Shown here: positions 1 to 6,945 of the stretch, piece after piece
How the letters are laid out: every line of letters starts with the position of its first letter
How positions within the stretch are numbered: the stretch's first letter is position 1
Assembly: GCA_937925755.1 (NCBI GenBank)
Contig: CALAMX010000006.1
Coordinates: 1 to 10,214, forward strand
Direction: 5' to 3'
Length of the DNA stretch: 10,214 nucleotides
Source of the DNA: an uncultured Burkholderiales bacterium
GTDB taxonomy: Bacteria > Pseudomonadota > Gammaproteobacteria > Burkholderiales > Thiobacillaceae
Notes under the pieces: generated by a model
What the model saw: only the letters and a program-made list of their open reading frames with translations
What the model was told of the DNA's origin: nothing
Database searches by the model: none
Program-made: the position numbers and the translations under genes

Positions 1-39
1 CCACATCCTTCAATGGATTCATGACGTTGCAACACAAAA

Positions 40-60
40 AAGCGGTCAACTGCGGTTTTT
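40..60 (-). repeat. 21-bp dispersed repeat, copy 1
   Basis: Read on the minus strand this starts AAAAACCGCAG and ends TTGACCGCTT. It matches 19 of 21 bases of the plus-strand segment at 9382-9402, so the two copies are inverted relative to each other. This copy lies 5 bp beyond the stop codon of the minus-strand gene ending at 65 and runs into a T tract on that strand (six T, plus-strand positions 36-41). It could therefore also contribute to transcript ending, although the predicted stem is weak. The match is seen directly; that it is a dispersed family is inference from two copies. Confidence 0.5.
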
Positions 61-64
61 AGGT

Positions 65-484
65 TCAATGCGGTAGCTGCAGCGTGCGGGGTGGCAGCGC
101 CGGCACAGACGCTGCATCCTCATCGACCGCGCGTACGCCCACCACGAAATACTCCGTCTCGCCAAAGCAGGAGGTCGGTACGAACCTGTGCTGCTGATAG
201 TGCAGCACCACTCGCTGGCCAGCCAGACGGTTGATCGCCTCGGCCACCGCCTCGTCGCGCACACTGAAGGCAAACTTCTCTGGGATCGCGCCAGGCATGG
301 TCACCATGGCGATCTCGCCCTCCCAGGTCTTGCACAGCCAGCCCTTCTTGGAAAATTTCTGCACATAGCCGGCGCGCTCGCCCTCGGAGTAGCTCCAAGT
401 GAGTGCCAGCCAGGTCCAGGCGGCGAACGAGAGCACGATCACGACGATGGTGACGATCAGATAGCGGGCGAGTTTCGGTGGCAT
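65..484 (-). CDS. Conserved membrane-anchored hypothetical protein (YSEGERAG...KTWEGE type)
   Basis: A 139-residue protein of unknown function. Residues about 7-29 form one hydrophobic segment that should anchor it in the inner membrane, with the remainder probably periplasmic. The segment just after the anchor contains WSYSEGERAGYVQKFSKKGW (residues 30-49) followed by KTWEGE (52-57). I recognise this as the signature of a small conserved family found in many bacteria. Members are sometimes labelled 6-phosphogluconate dehydrogenase, but this chain is far too short and has no dinucleotide-binding motif, so that label should not be used. Cys51 and Cys106 could form a disulfide. I chose the ATG at 482-484 because it sits directly before the membrane segment. 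The frame is open further upstream to 706, but that extension reads as low-complexity chance sequence. The Shine-Dalgarno is weak. It is divergent from the genes to its right. Confidence 0.8.
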   Translation of the reverse strand: MPPKLARYLIVTIVVIVLSFAAWTWLALTWSYSEGERAGYVQKFSKKGWLCKTWEGEIAMVTMPGAIPEKFAFSVRDEAVAEAINRLAGQRVVLHYQQHRFVPTSCFGETEYFVVGVRAVDEDAASVPALPPRTLQLPH

Positions 485-735
485 GGTACGGACATCGGCA
501 TTGCACCCGCGCAGTGTACCCCAAAGCCGACCGTGCGCCAGCCGTGCGCCCACCTCAAGCAGGCGAACCGCATGGTCGCGCGGTAACGGCTGAAACACAA
601 AAAAACACTCACCCAACAGATGCGATGCGGTCATACCTGTTCCCTGTCCTCGGATCAGTCCGGGCTGCCTCACGCCGCGTGCACCAGGGGGGCGTGAAAA
701 GGTCACATTGCCGCACCTCTGATGGGAGATCGACC
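485..735. other. Intergenic region without a convincing gene
   Basis: The minus-strand frame of the downstream gene stays open here to 706, and plus-strand frames are also open, but neither has a recognisable domain, membrane segment or consistent codon bias. I see a possible minus-strand -10 element near 513-518 and no tRNA or recognisable RNA fold. Confidence 0.5.
513..541 (-). promoter_or_regulatory. Weak candidate sigma70 promoter for the membrane-anchored hypothetical
   Basis: On the minus strand TACACT (plus-strand 513-518) is a fair -10 box. The hexamer 17 bp upstream, CTGGCG (536-541), is a poor -35. It would give a leader of about 23 nt before the ATG at 484. The position is right but the -35 match is weak. 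Confidence 0.25.
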
Positions 736-1020
736 ATGAAATGCCCGAAATCGCAGCTCACGCGGCTGGCATTGAGGGTCGCCCTGGCAACTGGTGGCGC
801 CGCCTGGACCATAGGCGGCGGTGGGATGGGTGGAGGTATGGCCGTGTCGGCGCAAGCGTCCCCGTTGCGAGAGCGCTGCCGACGGGAACCGATCCAGAAA
901 CAGGCGGGCAAGCGCATCCACCCGGAAGAACGGCAGCAGACGCAGACCCAGAAAAACGCGTGCGTGACGCCGAGGCCGCAGCCGCCCGGCAACGCATCCG
1001 CACCAAAGATCCGCCGCTGA
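736..1020 (+). CDS. Possible small exported protein, perhaps frameshifted
   Basis: A 94-residue ORF starting at an ATG with GGGAG seven bases upstream. The N-terminus (MKCPKSQLTRLALRVALATG, then a Gly-rich hydrophobic stretch) resembles a signal peptide, with a possible cleavage site after SAQA near residue 41. The rest is Arg/Gln/Lys-rich and matches no family I know. Just after a run of five A (952-956) the reading becomes Pro-rich in this frame, while the frame beginning at position 3n stays charged and Gln/Arg-rich (EKRVRDAEAAAARQRIR and onward). Adding one A would join the two into a longer Gln/Arg-rich protein, so this could be a degraded gene, a sequencing error, or no gene at all. The alternative frame runs to 1175, through the promoter of the next gene, which argues against that full extent being real. 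Confidence 0.3.
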   Translation: MKCPKSQLTRLALRVALATGGAAWTIGGGGMGGGMAVSAQASPLRERCRREPIQKQAGKRIHPEERQQTQTQKNACVTPRPQPPGNASAPKIRR

Positions 1021-1134
1021 GGCTCAACGAGCAACAGACCGACCAGACCCGGCTGCGCACACAGACCGCGAGCGCGAGCAGCGGCCCTGAACCGGGCCTG
1101 CGGCTCGAGGGCGGGCGTTTTATCCTGAGAATTT

Positions 1135-1164
1135 TTGTCAACTATAGGGTCCGCCCGCTACAAT
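1135..1164 (+). promoter_or_regulatory. sigma70 promoter for the DUF255/thioredoxin-domain gene
   Basis: TTGTCA (1135-1140) and TACAAT (1159-1164) are each one base off the consensus hexamers and are separated by 18 bp. Transcription should start near 1171, giving a leader of about 17 nt that contains the GGAG (1178-1181) ribosome-binding site six bases before the ATG at 1188. Confidence 0.75.
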
Positions 1165-1187
1165 GGGTGCGTTGAACGGAGCCCACC

Positions 1188-3209
1188 ATGCCCAACCGCC
1201 TCGCCCTGGAGACCAGCCCCTATCTGCGGCAGCATGCCGACAACCCGGTGGATTGGTATCCCTGGGGCGAGGAGGCCCTGGCACGGGCCCAGGCCGAGGA
1301 CAAACCCATCCTGCTGTCCATCGGCTACGCCTCCTGCCACTGGTGCCATGTCATGGCGCACGAGTGCTTCGAGGACCCCGAGGTGGCGGCGGTGATGAAC
1401 CGCCACTTCGTCAATATCAAGGTCGACCGCGAGGAGCGGCCGGACCTCGACCAGATCTACCAGAGCGCACACCAGTTGCTCACCCGCCGCCCGGGCGGCT
1501 GGCCGCTCACGGTCTTCCTGACGCCGGATCGGGTGCCCTTCTTCGCCGGCACTTACTTCCCCAAGACGCCCCGCTATGGACTACCCGGCTTCATCGAGGT
1601 CCTGGAGCACATCGCCGCGGCCTATCGCCGCGAGCGCACCGCGATCGAGGACCAGAACGCCGCCCTGCTCGCGGCCCTGGCCGCGGCCGAGCGGCAGGCG
1701 GGCACGGCGACGGTCCCGGACGCCACCGTCATCCAGGCGGCGCTGACCGACCTGAAGGCCAGTTATGACTCGGTGCACGGCGGCTATGGCCGGGCGCCGA
1801 AGTTCCCGCGGCCGACCGATCTCATCTTCCTGCTGCATGCGGGCGATGCCGAGGCCCGCGCGCAGGTGCTCACCACCCTGCGCCACATGGCCGAGCGGGG
1901 CTTGATGGACCAGATCGGCGGTGGCTTCTATCGCTACTCGGTAGACGAGCGCTGGGCCATCCCCCACTTCGAGAAGATGCTTTACGACAATGGTCTACTG
2001 CTCGGGCTCTATGCCGATGCCTGGGCGCTGACCGGCGAGGCGGTGTATCGGCGCGCGGCGGAGCTGACCGTGGAGTGGTTGGTGCGCGAGATGACCACGC
2101 CCGAAGGTCTGTTCTGGACGGCGCTGGACGCCGACTCGGAAGGCGAGGAGGGCCGCTACTACCTGTGGACGCCACGGGCGGTCGCCGATCTCCTGACTGC
2201 CGAGGAATGGGCGGTCGCGGCGCCGCGCTGGGGCTTGGACCAGCCCCCCAATTTCGAAGGCCGGGCCTGGCACCTGGGCAGCCCGCGTGCGCTCGAGGCG
2301 ATCGCGCACGAGCTGGCCATCCGTCCGGAGGTTGCGGCCGAGCGGCTGGAACGGGCGCGCCGGAAACTCCTGGCCGCACGGCAAGAGCGGGGGCGCCCTG
2401 GCCTGGACGACAAGGTGCTCACCGCCTGGAATGCGCTGACGATCCAGGGGCTTGCCCGCGCCGCACGCCGCCTTGACCGCCCGGACTGGGCGGAGCACGC
2501 CGCCCGGGCGGCGGATGCCCTGCGCGCACGGGTATGGTGCGAAGGGCGTCTCTACGCCAGTTGGCAGGGTGGCACGGCCAAGCTGAACGGCTATCTGGAC
2601 GATCATGCCTTCCTGCTGGCCGCCCTGCTGGAGCTCATGCAGGCGCGCTTCCGGACGCAAGACCTGGCCTGGGCGCGGGCCCTGGCCGACACCCTGCTCG
2701 CGCGCTTCGAGGATCCTGAACGCGGCGGCTTCTGGTTCACCAGCCACGACCACGAGCCACTCATCCAACGCCTGAAGCCGGTGCACGACAATGCCACGCC
2801 CGCCGGCAACGCCGTGGCGGCCCTCGCCCTCCTCCGCCTGGGCCACATGCTCGGCGAGCCGCGTTACCTCGCCGCGGCCGAACGCACCCTGGCGCTCGAC
2901 GCCAGCGGCATGTGCGCGCACCCCGCCGCCTATCCCGGTCTGCTCTGTGCCCTGCGTGAACATCTCGATCCCACTGCCCTGGTGGTGCTGCGCGGGCCGG
3001 CGGGCGAGCTTACGCATTGGCAGCGACGCCTGCAGCCGATCTGCCCCGACCATGCCTTGTGTCTGGCCATCCCCGCCGATGTCGAGGACCTGCCGGATGT
3101 CCTGGCCAAACCGGTTCGTTCGTACGTCAGCGCCCATGTCTGTACCGGCGTTGATTGCTCAGCAGAGATAGTACGTTTTGACGACTTACGGGCCATTCTC
3201 AACGTCTGA
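1188..3209 (+). CDS. Thioredoxin-domain protein, DUF255/YyaL (SPATA20-like) family
   Basis: A 673-residue protein of the family that includes Bacillus YyaL and mammalian spermatogenesis-associated protein 20. The N-terminal thioredoxin-like domain has the family hallmarks: PYLRQHADNPVDWYPWGEEA (11-30), the redox motif CHWC (50-53), KVDREERPDLDQIY (78-91) and GGWPLTVFLTP (103-113). The rest resembles an (alpha/alpha)6 glycosidase/epimerase-like barrel. It carries the conserved stretches GGGFYRYSVDERW and PHFEKMLYDNG (about 243-268), DADSEGEEGRYYLWT (about 313), DDKVLTAWNAL (about 406) and a C-terminal C-x4-C (652, 657). Length is normal for the family and the gene looks intact. There is no signal peptide, so it is probably cytoplasmic. 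The biochemical role of bacterial members is not settled; a redox or carbohydrate-related function is only suggested by the domains. The ATG is supported by GGAG at six bases. The cytochrome gene downstream seems to have its own promoter. Confidence 0.95.
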   Translation: MPNRLALETSPYLRQHADNPVDWYPWGEEALARAQAEDKPILLSIGYASCHWCHVMAHECFEDPEVAAVMNRHFVNIKVDREERPDLDQIYQSAHQLLTRRPGGWPLTVFLTPDRVPFFAGTYFPKTPRYGLPGFIEVLEHIAAAYRRERTAIEDQNAALLAALAAAERQAGTATVPDATVIQAALTDLKASYDSVHGGYGRAPKFPRPTDLIFLLHAGDAEARAQVLTTLRHMAERGLMDQIGGGFYRYSVDERWAIPHFEKMLYDNGLLLGLYADAWALTGEAVYRRAAELTVEWLVREMTTPEGLFWTALDADSEGEEGRYYLWTPRAVADLLTAEEWAVAAPRWGLDQPPNFEGRAWHLGSPRALEAIAHELAIRPEVAAERLERARRKLLAARQERGRPGLDDKVLTAWNALTIQGLARAARRLDRPDWAEHAARAADALRARVWCEGRLYASWQGGTAKLNGYLDDHAFLLAALLELMQARFRTQDLAWARALADTLLARFEDPERGGFWFTSHDHEPLIQRLKPVHDNATPAGNAVAALALLRLGHMLGEPRYLAAAERTLALDASGMCAHPAAYPGLLCALREHLDPTALVVLRGPAGELTHWQRRLQPICPDHALCLAIPADVEDLPDVLAKPVRSYVSAHVCTGVDCSAEIVRFDDLRAILNV

Positions 3210-3224
3210 TTCATCGCTTATCAT
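3196..3224 (+). promoter_or_regulatory. Candidate sigma70 promoter for the cytochrome c gene
   Basis: TTCTCA (3196-3201) and TATCAT (3219-3224) with a 17-bp spacer match the sigma70 hexamers at 4/6 and 5/6. The -35 lies inside the last codons of the upstream gene. This would let the cytochrome be expressed independently. No terminator is visible between the two genes, so read-through is also possible. Confidence 0.45.
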
Positions 3225-3264
3225 GAACGGTGCAATCGTGCAAACCTCTTCCAAGGAGAAAGAT

Positions 3265-3567
3265 ATGAAAGCCGTTCTCGCAGCCGCCGCCATGCTGGCC
3301 CTGTCCGCCAATGTCGCCTTCGCCAACCAGGACCTGGCCAAGCAAAAGGGTTGTATGAGTTGCCATAATGTAGAGCGCAAGGTGGTCGGCCCGGCCTACA
3401 AGGATGTGGCGAAGAAATACAAGGGTGACGCGAAGGCCGAGGCCCATCTCATCGAGGTGATCAAGAAAGGTGGCAAGGGGGTGTGGGGTAACGTACCGAT
3501 GCCGCCCAGCCCGGCTGTGTCCGACGCCGAGGCCAAGACGCTCGCACAGTGGATCCTCTCGCTCTGA
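3265..3567 (+). CDS. Periplasmic monohaem cytochrome c (c551/c552 type)
   Basis: A 100-residue precursor of a small class I cytochrome c, a soluble periplasmic electron carrier that shuttles electrons between the bc1 complex or periplasmic dehydrogenases and terminal reductases or oxidases. Residues 1-20 are a signal peptide, cleaved probably after AFA, leaving a mature protein of about 80 residues as is usual for the c551/c552 family. The haem-binding motif CMSCH is at 30-34. VGPAYKDVA (41-49), GVWGNVPMPP (72-81) with axial ligand Met79, and the C-terminal helix DAEAKTLAQWILSL are all typical of Pseudomonas c551 and Nitrosomonas/Hydrogenobacter c552. I chose the ATG at 3265 because AAGGAG sits six bases upstream and the signal peptide begins there. 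The frame is open upstream, but that extension would precede the signal peptide. A strong terminator follows, so it is probably the last gene of its transcript. The electron partner cannot be told from this context. Confidence 0.96.
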   Translation: MKAVLAAAAMLALSANVAFANQDLAKQKGCMSCHNVERKVVGPAYKDVAKKYKGDAKAEAHLIEVIKKGGKGVWGNVPMPPSPAVSDAEAKTLAQWILSL

Positions 3568-3584
3568 GCTCGCGGCACACCCCG

Positions 3585-3613
3585 AAAGAGGCCGGCCTGT
3601 CCGGCCTCTTTTT
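3585..3613 (+). terminator. Rho-independent terminator after the cytochrome c gene
   Basis: AAAGAGGCCGG (3585-3595) pairs perfectly over 11 bp with CCGGCCTCTTT (3601-3611) around a 5-base loop. The stem runs into a T run ending at 3613. It lies 18 bp after the cytochrome stop codon and insulates the liv operon. Confidence 0.93.
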
Positions 3614-3620
3614 GTTAATG

Positions 3621-3629
3621 TGGTATAAA
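3621..3629 (+). promoter_or_regulatory. Extended -10 promoter for the liv operon
   Basis: TGGTATAAA matches the extended -10 form TGnTATAAT with one mismatch. No good -35 is found 17 bp upstream, where the hexamer lies in the terminator stem. Transcription would start near 3636, giving a leader of about 32 nt. The leader carries GAGGAAAG (3654-3661) six bases before the livK ATG. No operator could be identified. Confidence 0.5.
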
Positions 3630-3667
3630 TCTGCCGTTCTGCGCTTTACTATCGAGGAAAGACCGCT

Positions 3668-4819
3668 ATGCGACATGCTCGACGAATCGGCTTCATCCTG
3701 ACCCTGGGCCTTGCCATGGGACTGACCGGCTGTGGTCAGAAGACGGAAAACACGGATGGTGCCCAGATCGTGCGCATCGGTTCGGTCGCCCCCCTCACGG
3801 GGCCGCAGGCGCACATCGGCAAGGACAATGACAATGGCGCGCGGCTGGCGGTCGAAGAGATCAACGCCCAGGGCCTGACCCTGGGCGGCAAGAAGGTGCG
3901 TCTGGAGCTTTTGAGCGAAGACGACCAGGCCGACCCCAAGACCGCCACCATCGTCGCGCAAAAGCTGGTCGATGCCGGTGTGGCGGCGGTCATCGGCCAT
4001 CTCAATTCCGGCACCACCATCCCCGCCTCCAAGTACTATCACGACGCCGGCATTCCGCAGATCTCGCCCTCGGCCACCGCCATCGCCTACACCGCACAAG
4101 GTTATAAAAACGCCTACCGTGTCATGGCCAATGACGAGCAGCAGGGACGGGTGCTGGGGCTATATGCGGTACAGAAGCTCATGGCGCGCAAAATCGCCAT
4201 CATCGACGACCGCACTGCCTACGGTCAGGGCCTGGCCGACGAGTTCGAGCGTGCCGCGCGCGCCGCGGGCGCCGAGATCGTCACGCGCGAATACACCAAC
4301 GACCGCGCCACCGACTTCACCGCCATCCTCACCGCCATCAAGGGCAAGAACCCCGACCTCGTCTTCTTTGGCGGCATGGACCCACAGGCGGGCCCCATGG
4401 CCCAACAGATGAAACGCTTGGGGCTTGCTGCGCGGTTCCTGGGAGGTGATGGCATGCAAAACGCCAATTTCCTCAAGCTGGCCGGCGAGGGTGCAGAGGG
4501 CGCGATCGCCTCTTCGCCGGGGCTGCCCCTCGATGCGATGCCCGGGGGCCCCGCCTTCAAGCAAAAGTTCGCGGCTAAGTACGGCCAGATCCAGCTCTAC
4601 GCCCCCTACGCCTATGACGCCGTCATGGTGCTCGTCGATGCCATGCGCCGGGCGGACTCTCCTGAACCGGCCAAGGTGCTGGCCGAACTCCCCAAGACCG
4701 ACTACCAAGGCGTGACCGGGCAGATCCGTTTCGACGCCAAGGGTGACATCCTGGGCGGGGCGGTGACCCTCTACCAGGCCAAGGGCGGTGTCTGGCAGGT
4801 CCTGGAGACCATCCAATAA
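3668..4819 (+). CDS. livK: Branched-chain amino acid ABC transporter substrate-binding protein (lipoprotein)
   Basis: A 383-residue type I periplasmic-binding-fold protein that captures a branched-chain or related amino acid outside the inner membrane and delivers it to LivHM. The N-terminus is a lipoprotein signal with lipobox LTGC (19-22), so the mature protein should be lipid-anchored at Cys22. Family features follow: VRIGSVAPLTGPQAHIG (35-51), DNDNGARLAVEEIN (53-66), the ligand-loop region GHLNSGTTIPASKYY (110-124), SPSAT (133-137), DDRTAYGQGLA (180-190) and DLVFFGGMDPQAGP (230-243). Length is normal. The binding pocket suits leucine, isoleucine and valine, but related HAAT proteins bind amides, urea or other amino acids, so specificity is inferred. 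It is first in the operon, 80 bp before livH, with a hairpin between. The residue after Cys is Gly, which would not give the inner-membrane retention signal (Asp) of enteric bacteria. Confidence 0.93.
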   Translation: MRHARRIGFILTLGLAMGLTGCGQKTENTDGAQIVRIGSVAPLTGPQAHIGKDNDNGARLAVEEINAQGLTLGGKKVRLELLSEDDQADPKTATIVAQKLVDAGVAAVIGHLNSGTTIPASKYYHDAGIPQISPSATAIAYTAQGYKNAYRVMANDEQQGRVLGLYAVQKLMARKIAIIDDRTAYGQGLADEFERAARAAGAEIVTREYTNDRATDFTAILTAIKGKNPDLVFFGGMDPQAGPMAQQMKRLGLAARFLGGDGMQNANFLKLAGEGAEGAIASSPGLPLDAMPGGPAFKQKFAAKYGQIQLYAPYAYDAVMVLVDAMRRADSPEPAKVLAELPKTDYQGVTGQIRFDAKGDILGGAVTLYQAKGGVWQVLETIQ

Positions 4820-4827
4820 GGCCCCGT

Positions 4828-4877
4828 CTGGGGTAAGCGGCCCGCAGCGTGCGCGCTGCTCGGACTGCCCACCCCAG
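4828..4877 (+). other. Nested hairpin in the livK-livH intergenic region
   Basis: CTGGGGT (4828-4834) pairs with ACCCCAG (4871-4877). Inside it GCAGCG (4844-4849) pairs with CGCTGC (4854-4859) around a TGCG loop. There is no T tract, so it is not an intrinsic terminator. By analogy with other binding-protein ABC operons, such a structure may protect the 3' end of livK mRNA or reduce read-through so that more binding protein than permease is made. That role is inference. Confidence 0.6.
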
Positions 4878-4899
4878 GCCCTAATCCTACGCCCGCGAA

Positions 4900-5829
4900 G
4901 TGGAGATCTTCGTCCAGCAGCTCATCAACGGCCTGGTCCTGGGCAGCATCTACGCCCTGGTGGCGCTAGGCTACACCATGGTCTACGGCATCCTCGAGCT
5001 CATCAACTTCGCCCATGGCGAGGTGACCATGATGGGGGCCATGGTGGCGCTCACGGTCATCGGTCTACTCCTGGGGCTCAACCCGGAGCTGCCGGGACTG
5101 CTGGTGGTGCTCGCCGGCGTGCTCATCGCTGTCCCCGCCTGCATGCTGCTCGCCTTCGCGATCGAGAAGGTGGCCTACCGGCCGCTGCGGCGGGCACCGC
5201 GGCTCGCCCCGCTGATCACCGCCATCGGCGTGTCCATCGTGCTGCAGAATGCGGCCATGCTGATCTGGGGCCGGCAGTACATCTCCTTCCCGCAGATCCT
5301 CCCGCAGATGAGCTTTACAGTGCTGGGCGCACATGTGACCTCCCTACAGATCTTCATCGTGCTCCTGTGCATGACGATGATGGCGGGGTTGTGGTGGCTG
5401 GTGCAAAAGACCCGGCTGGGCCGTGCCATGCGCGCCACCGCCCAGTCCAAGGAGGTGGCCATGCTCATGGGCGTGGACATCGACCGCGTCATTTCCGCCA
5501 CCTTCGTCATCGGTGCAGCGCTGGCCGCGATCGCCGGTGTGTTGGTGAGCGCTTACTATGGGCTCGCTCACTACTACATGGGCTTCATGCTGGGCCTCAA
5601 AGCCTTCTCGGCAGCCGTTTTGGGCGGGATCGGCAATATCGCCGGTGCCATGTTGGGCGGGCTGCTGTTGGGGATCATCGAGGCCTTGGGCGCAGGCTAC
5701 ATCGGGGACTTCACCGGTGGCTTTCTCGGCAGCCACTACCAGGACGTCTTTGCCTTCTTCGTCCTGATCCTGGTGTTGGTGTTCCGTCCCTCGGGCCTGC
5801 TGGGCGAGCGGGTGGCCAGCCGTGCTTGA
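4900..5829 (+). CDS. livH: Branched-chain amino acid ABC transporter permease LivH
   Basis: A 309-residue integral inner-membrane permease that pairs with LivM to form the translocation channel. The N-terminus MEIFVQQLINGLVLGSIYAL is the classic LivH start and fixes the GTG at 4900, because the next possible starts lie inside the first membrane segment. Several hydrophobic segments span the chain. Recognisable motifs are INFAHGE (35-41), RPLRRAPRLAPLITAIG (94-110), the coupling-helix region LGRAMRATAQSKEVAMLMG (173-191), and GLKAFSAAVLGGIGNIAGA (232-250). Length is normal for the family. The Shine-Dalgarno upstream of the GTG is poor, which may keep translation below that of LivK. The gene overlaps livM by 8 bp. 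Confidence 0.95.
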   Translation: MEIFVQQLINGLVLGSIYALVALGYTMVYGILELINFAHGEVTMMGAMVALTVIGLLLGLNPELPGLLVVLAGVLIAVPACMLLAFAIEKVAYRPLRRAPRLAPLITAIGVSIVLQNAAMLIWGRQYISFPQILPQMSFTVLGAHVTSLQIFIVLLCMTMMAGLWWLVQKTRLGRAMRATAQSKEVAMLMGVDIDRVISATFVIGAALAAIAGVLVSAYYGLAHYYMGFMLGLKAFSAAVLGGIGNIAGAMLGGLLLGIIEALGAGYIGDFTGGFLGSHYQDVFAFFVLILVLVFRPSGLLGERVASRA

Positions 5830-6940
5830 GTTTTTACGTCGTCCGCGCACCCGCGCACAGGCCCGTGCGGCAATCATTCTGCTGGCCGTGTTGCTGGCCG
5901 TGCTGCCCTTCCTGGTCGAGGCAGGGCTGTCGCGTAGTTGGGTGCGGGTCCTGGACTTCGCCCTGCTCTACGTGATCCTCGCCCTGGGGCTCAACATCGT
6001 CGTGGGCTATGCCGGCCTGCTCGACCTGGGCTTCGTCGCCTTCTACGCCTTGGGGGCCTATCTCTATGCCTGGCTGGCGAGCCCCCACTTCGGCCTGCAC
6101 CTGCCCTTCTGGGCCATCCTGCCGCTGGGGGCGACCCTGGCCGGCGTGTTCGGCGTGCTGCTCGGCGCGCCCACCCTCAGGCTGCGCGGCGACTATCTGG
6201 CCATCGTCACCCTGGGCTTCGGCGAGATCATTCGCATCTTCATGAACAACTTGAACGCCCCGGTCAATATCACCAACGGGCCGCAGGGCATCAACCTGAT
6301 CGATCCGGTGACCATCGCCGGCATCTCCTTCGGCAAGACCCAGCAGCTCTTCGGCATCACCTTCTCTTCCGCCCACTTCTATTACTACCTCTTTCTCGCC
6401 TTCACCCTGGTGACCGTCTTCATCGCCTACCGGCTGCAGGACTCGCGCATCGGCCGCGCCTGGGCGGCGATCCGCGAGGACGAGGTGGCCGCTGCCGCCA
6501 TGGGCATCAACACGCGCAACATCAAGCTGCTCGCCTTCGCCATGGGTGCGGTCTTCGGCGGCGTGGCAGGCGGGTTGTTCGCCGCCTTCCAGGGTTTCAT
6601 CAGCCCGGAGAGCTTTACCCTGTGGGAGTCCATCCTCATCCTGTGCATGATCGTGCTCGGCGGCATGGGCCACATCCCCGGGGTGATCCTGGGGGCGGTG
6701 CTGCTCACCGTCTTGCCCGAGGCCCTGCGTTATCTCGGCGACTGGCAGCGCGCGGCGGTGGGGGAAGTGGTGGTCGATCCGGGTGACCTGCGCATGCTGC
6801 TCTTCGGCGTGGCCCTGGTGCTGATGATGATCTACCGCCCCGAGGGGCTCATCCCCTCGCGTCAGCGCAAGCGCGAATTTCACGCCGAGGACGGGGTGGC
6901 CGCCCAGGAGCAGGCGAGCCTCTACGACAGCCGGGCCTAA
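5822..6940 (+). CDS. livM: Branched-chain amino acid ABC transporter permease LivM
   Basis: A 372-residue polytopic permease, partner of LivH. The N-terminal hydrophobic segment (about 17-33) is followed by the family core ALGLNIVVGYAGLLDLGFVA (54-73), LRGDYLAIVTLGFGEIIRI (121-139), TNGPQGI (151-157) and the coupling-helix region IGRAWAAIREDEVAAAAMG (210-228). GLFAAFQGFISPESF (251-265) and GGMGHIPGVILGA (280-292) follow. The C-terminal tail after YRPEGL (338-343) is hydrophilic and cytoplasmic. The GTG at 5822 overlaps the end of livH by 8 bp, suggesting translational coupling; GGTGG (5811-5815) can serve as the ribosome-binding site. Intact and of typical length. Confidence 0.95.
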   Translation: MLEFLRRPRTRAQARAAIILLAVLLAVLPFLVEAGLSRSWVRVLDFALLYVILALGLNIVVGYAGLLDLGFVAFYALGAYLYAWLASPHFGLHLPFWAILPLGATLAGVFGVLLGAPTLRLRGDYLAIVTLGFGEIIRIFMNNLNAPVNITNGPQGINLIDPVTIAGISFGKTQQLFGITFSSAHFYYYLFLAFTLVTVFIAYRLQDSRIGRAWAAIREDEVAAAAMGINTRNIKLLAFAMGAVFGGVAGGLFAAFQGFISPESFTLWESILILCMIVLGGMGHIPGVILGAVLLTVLPEALRYLGDWQRAAVGEVVVDPGDLRMLLFGVALVLMMIYRPEGLIPSRQRKREFHAEDGVAAQEQASLYDSRA

Positions 6941-6945
6941 ACCGC

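Noticed and set aside
485..706. N-terminal extension of the membrane-anchored hypothetical up to 706
   Set aside because: The extra 74 codons would bury the membrane anchor in the middle of the chain and show no conserved-looking sequence; the ATG at 484 fits the architecture better.
609..1034. Minus-strand ORF of 141 codons opposite the weak exported ORF
   Set aside because: Its translation is Cys/Arg/Pro-rich with no domain or plausible start context, typical of an antisense shadow in high-GC DNA.
1995..3137. Long minus-strand ORF of 380 codons within the DUF255 gene
   Set aside because: It lies entirely antisense to a gene with strong family motifs, and its Gly/Arg/Gln-rich translation has no recognisable domain.
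4828..4877. Intrinsic terminator between livK and livH
   Set aside because: Stable stems are present but no T tract follows, and the downstream genes lack another visible promoter, so full termination is unlikely.
5834..6883. 349-codon minus-strand ORF within livM
   Set aside because: It is His/Gln/Gly-rich and exactly antisense to the livM membrane-protein codons, an expected compositional artefact.
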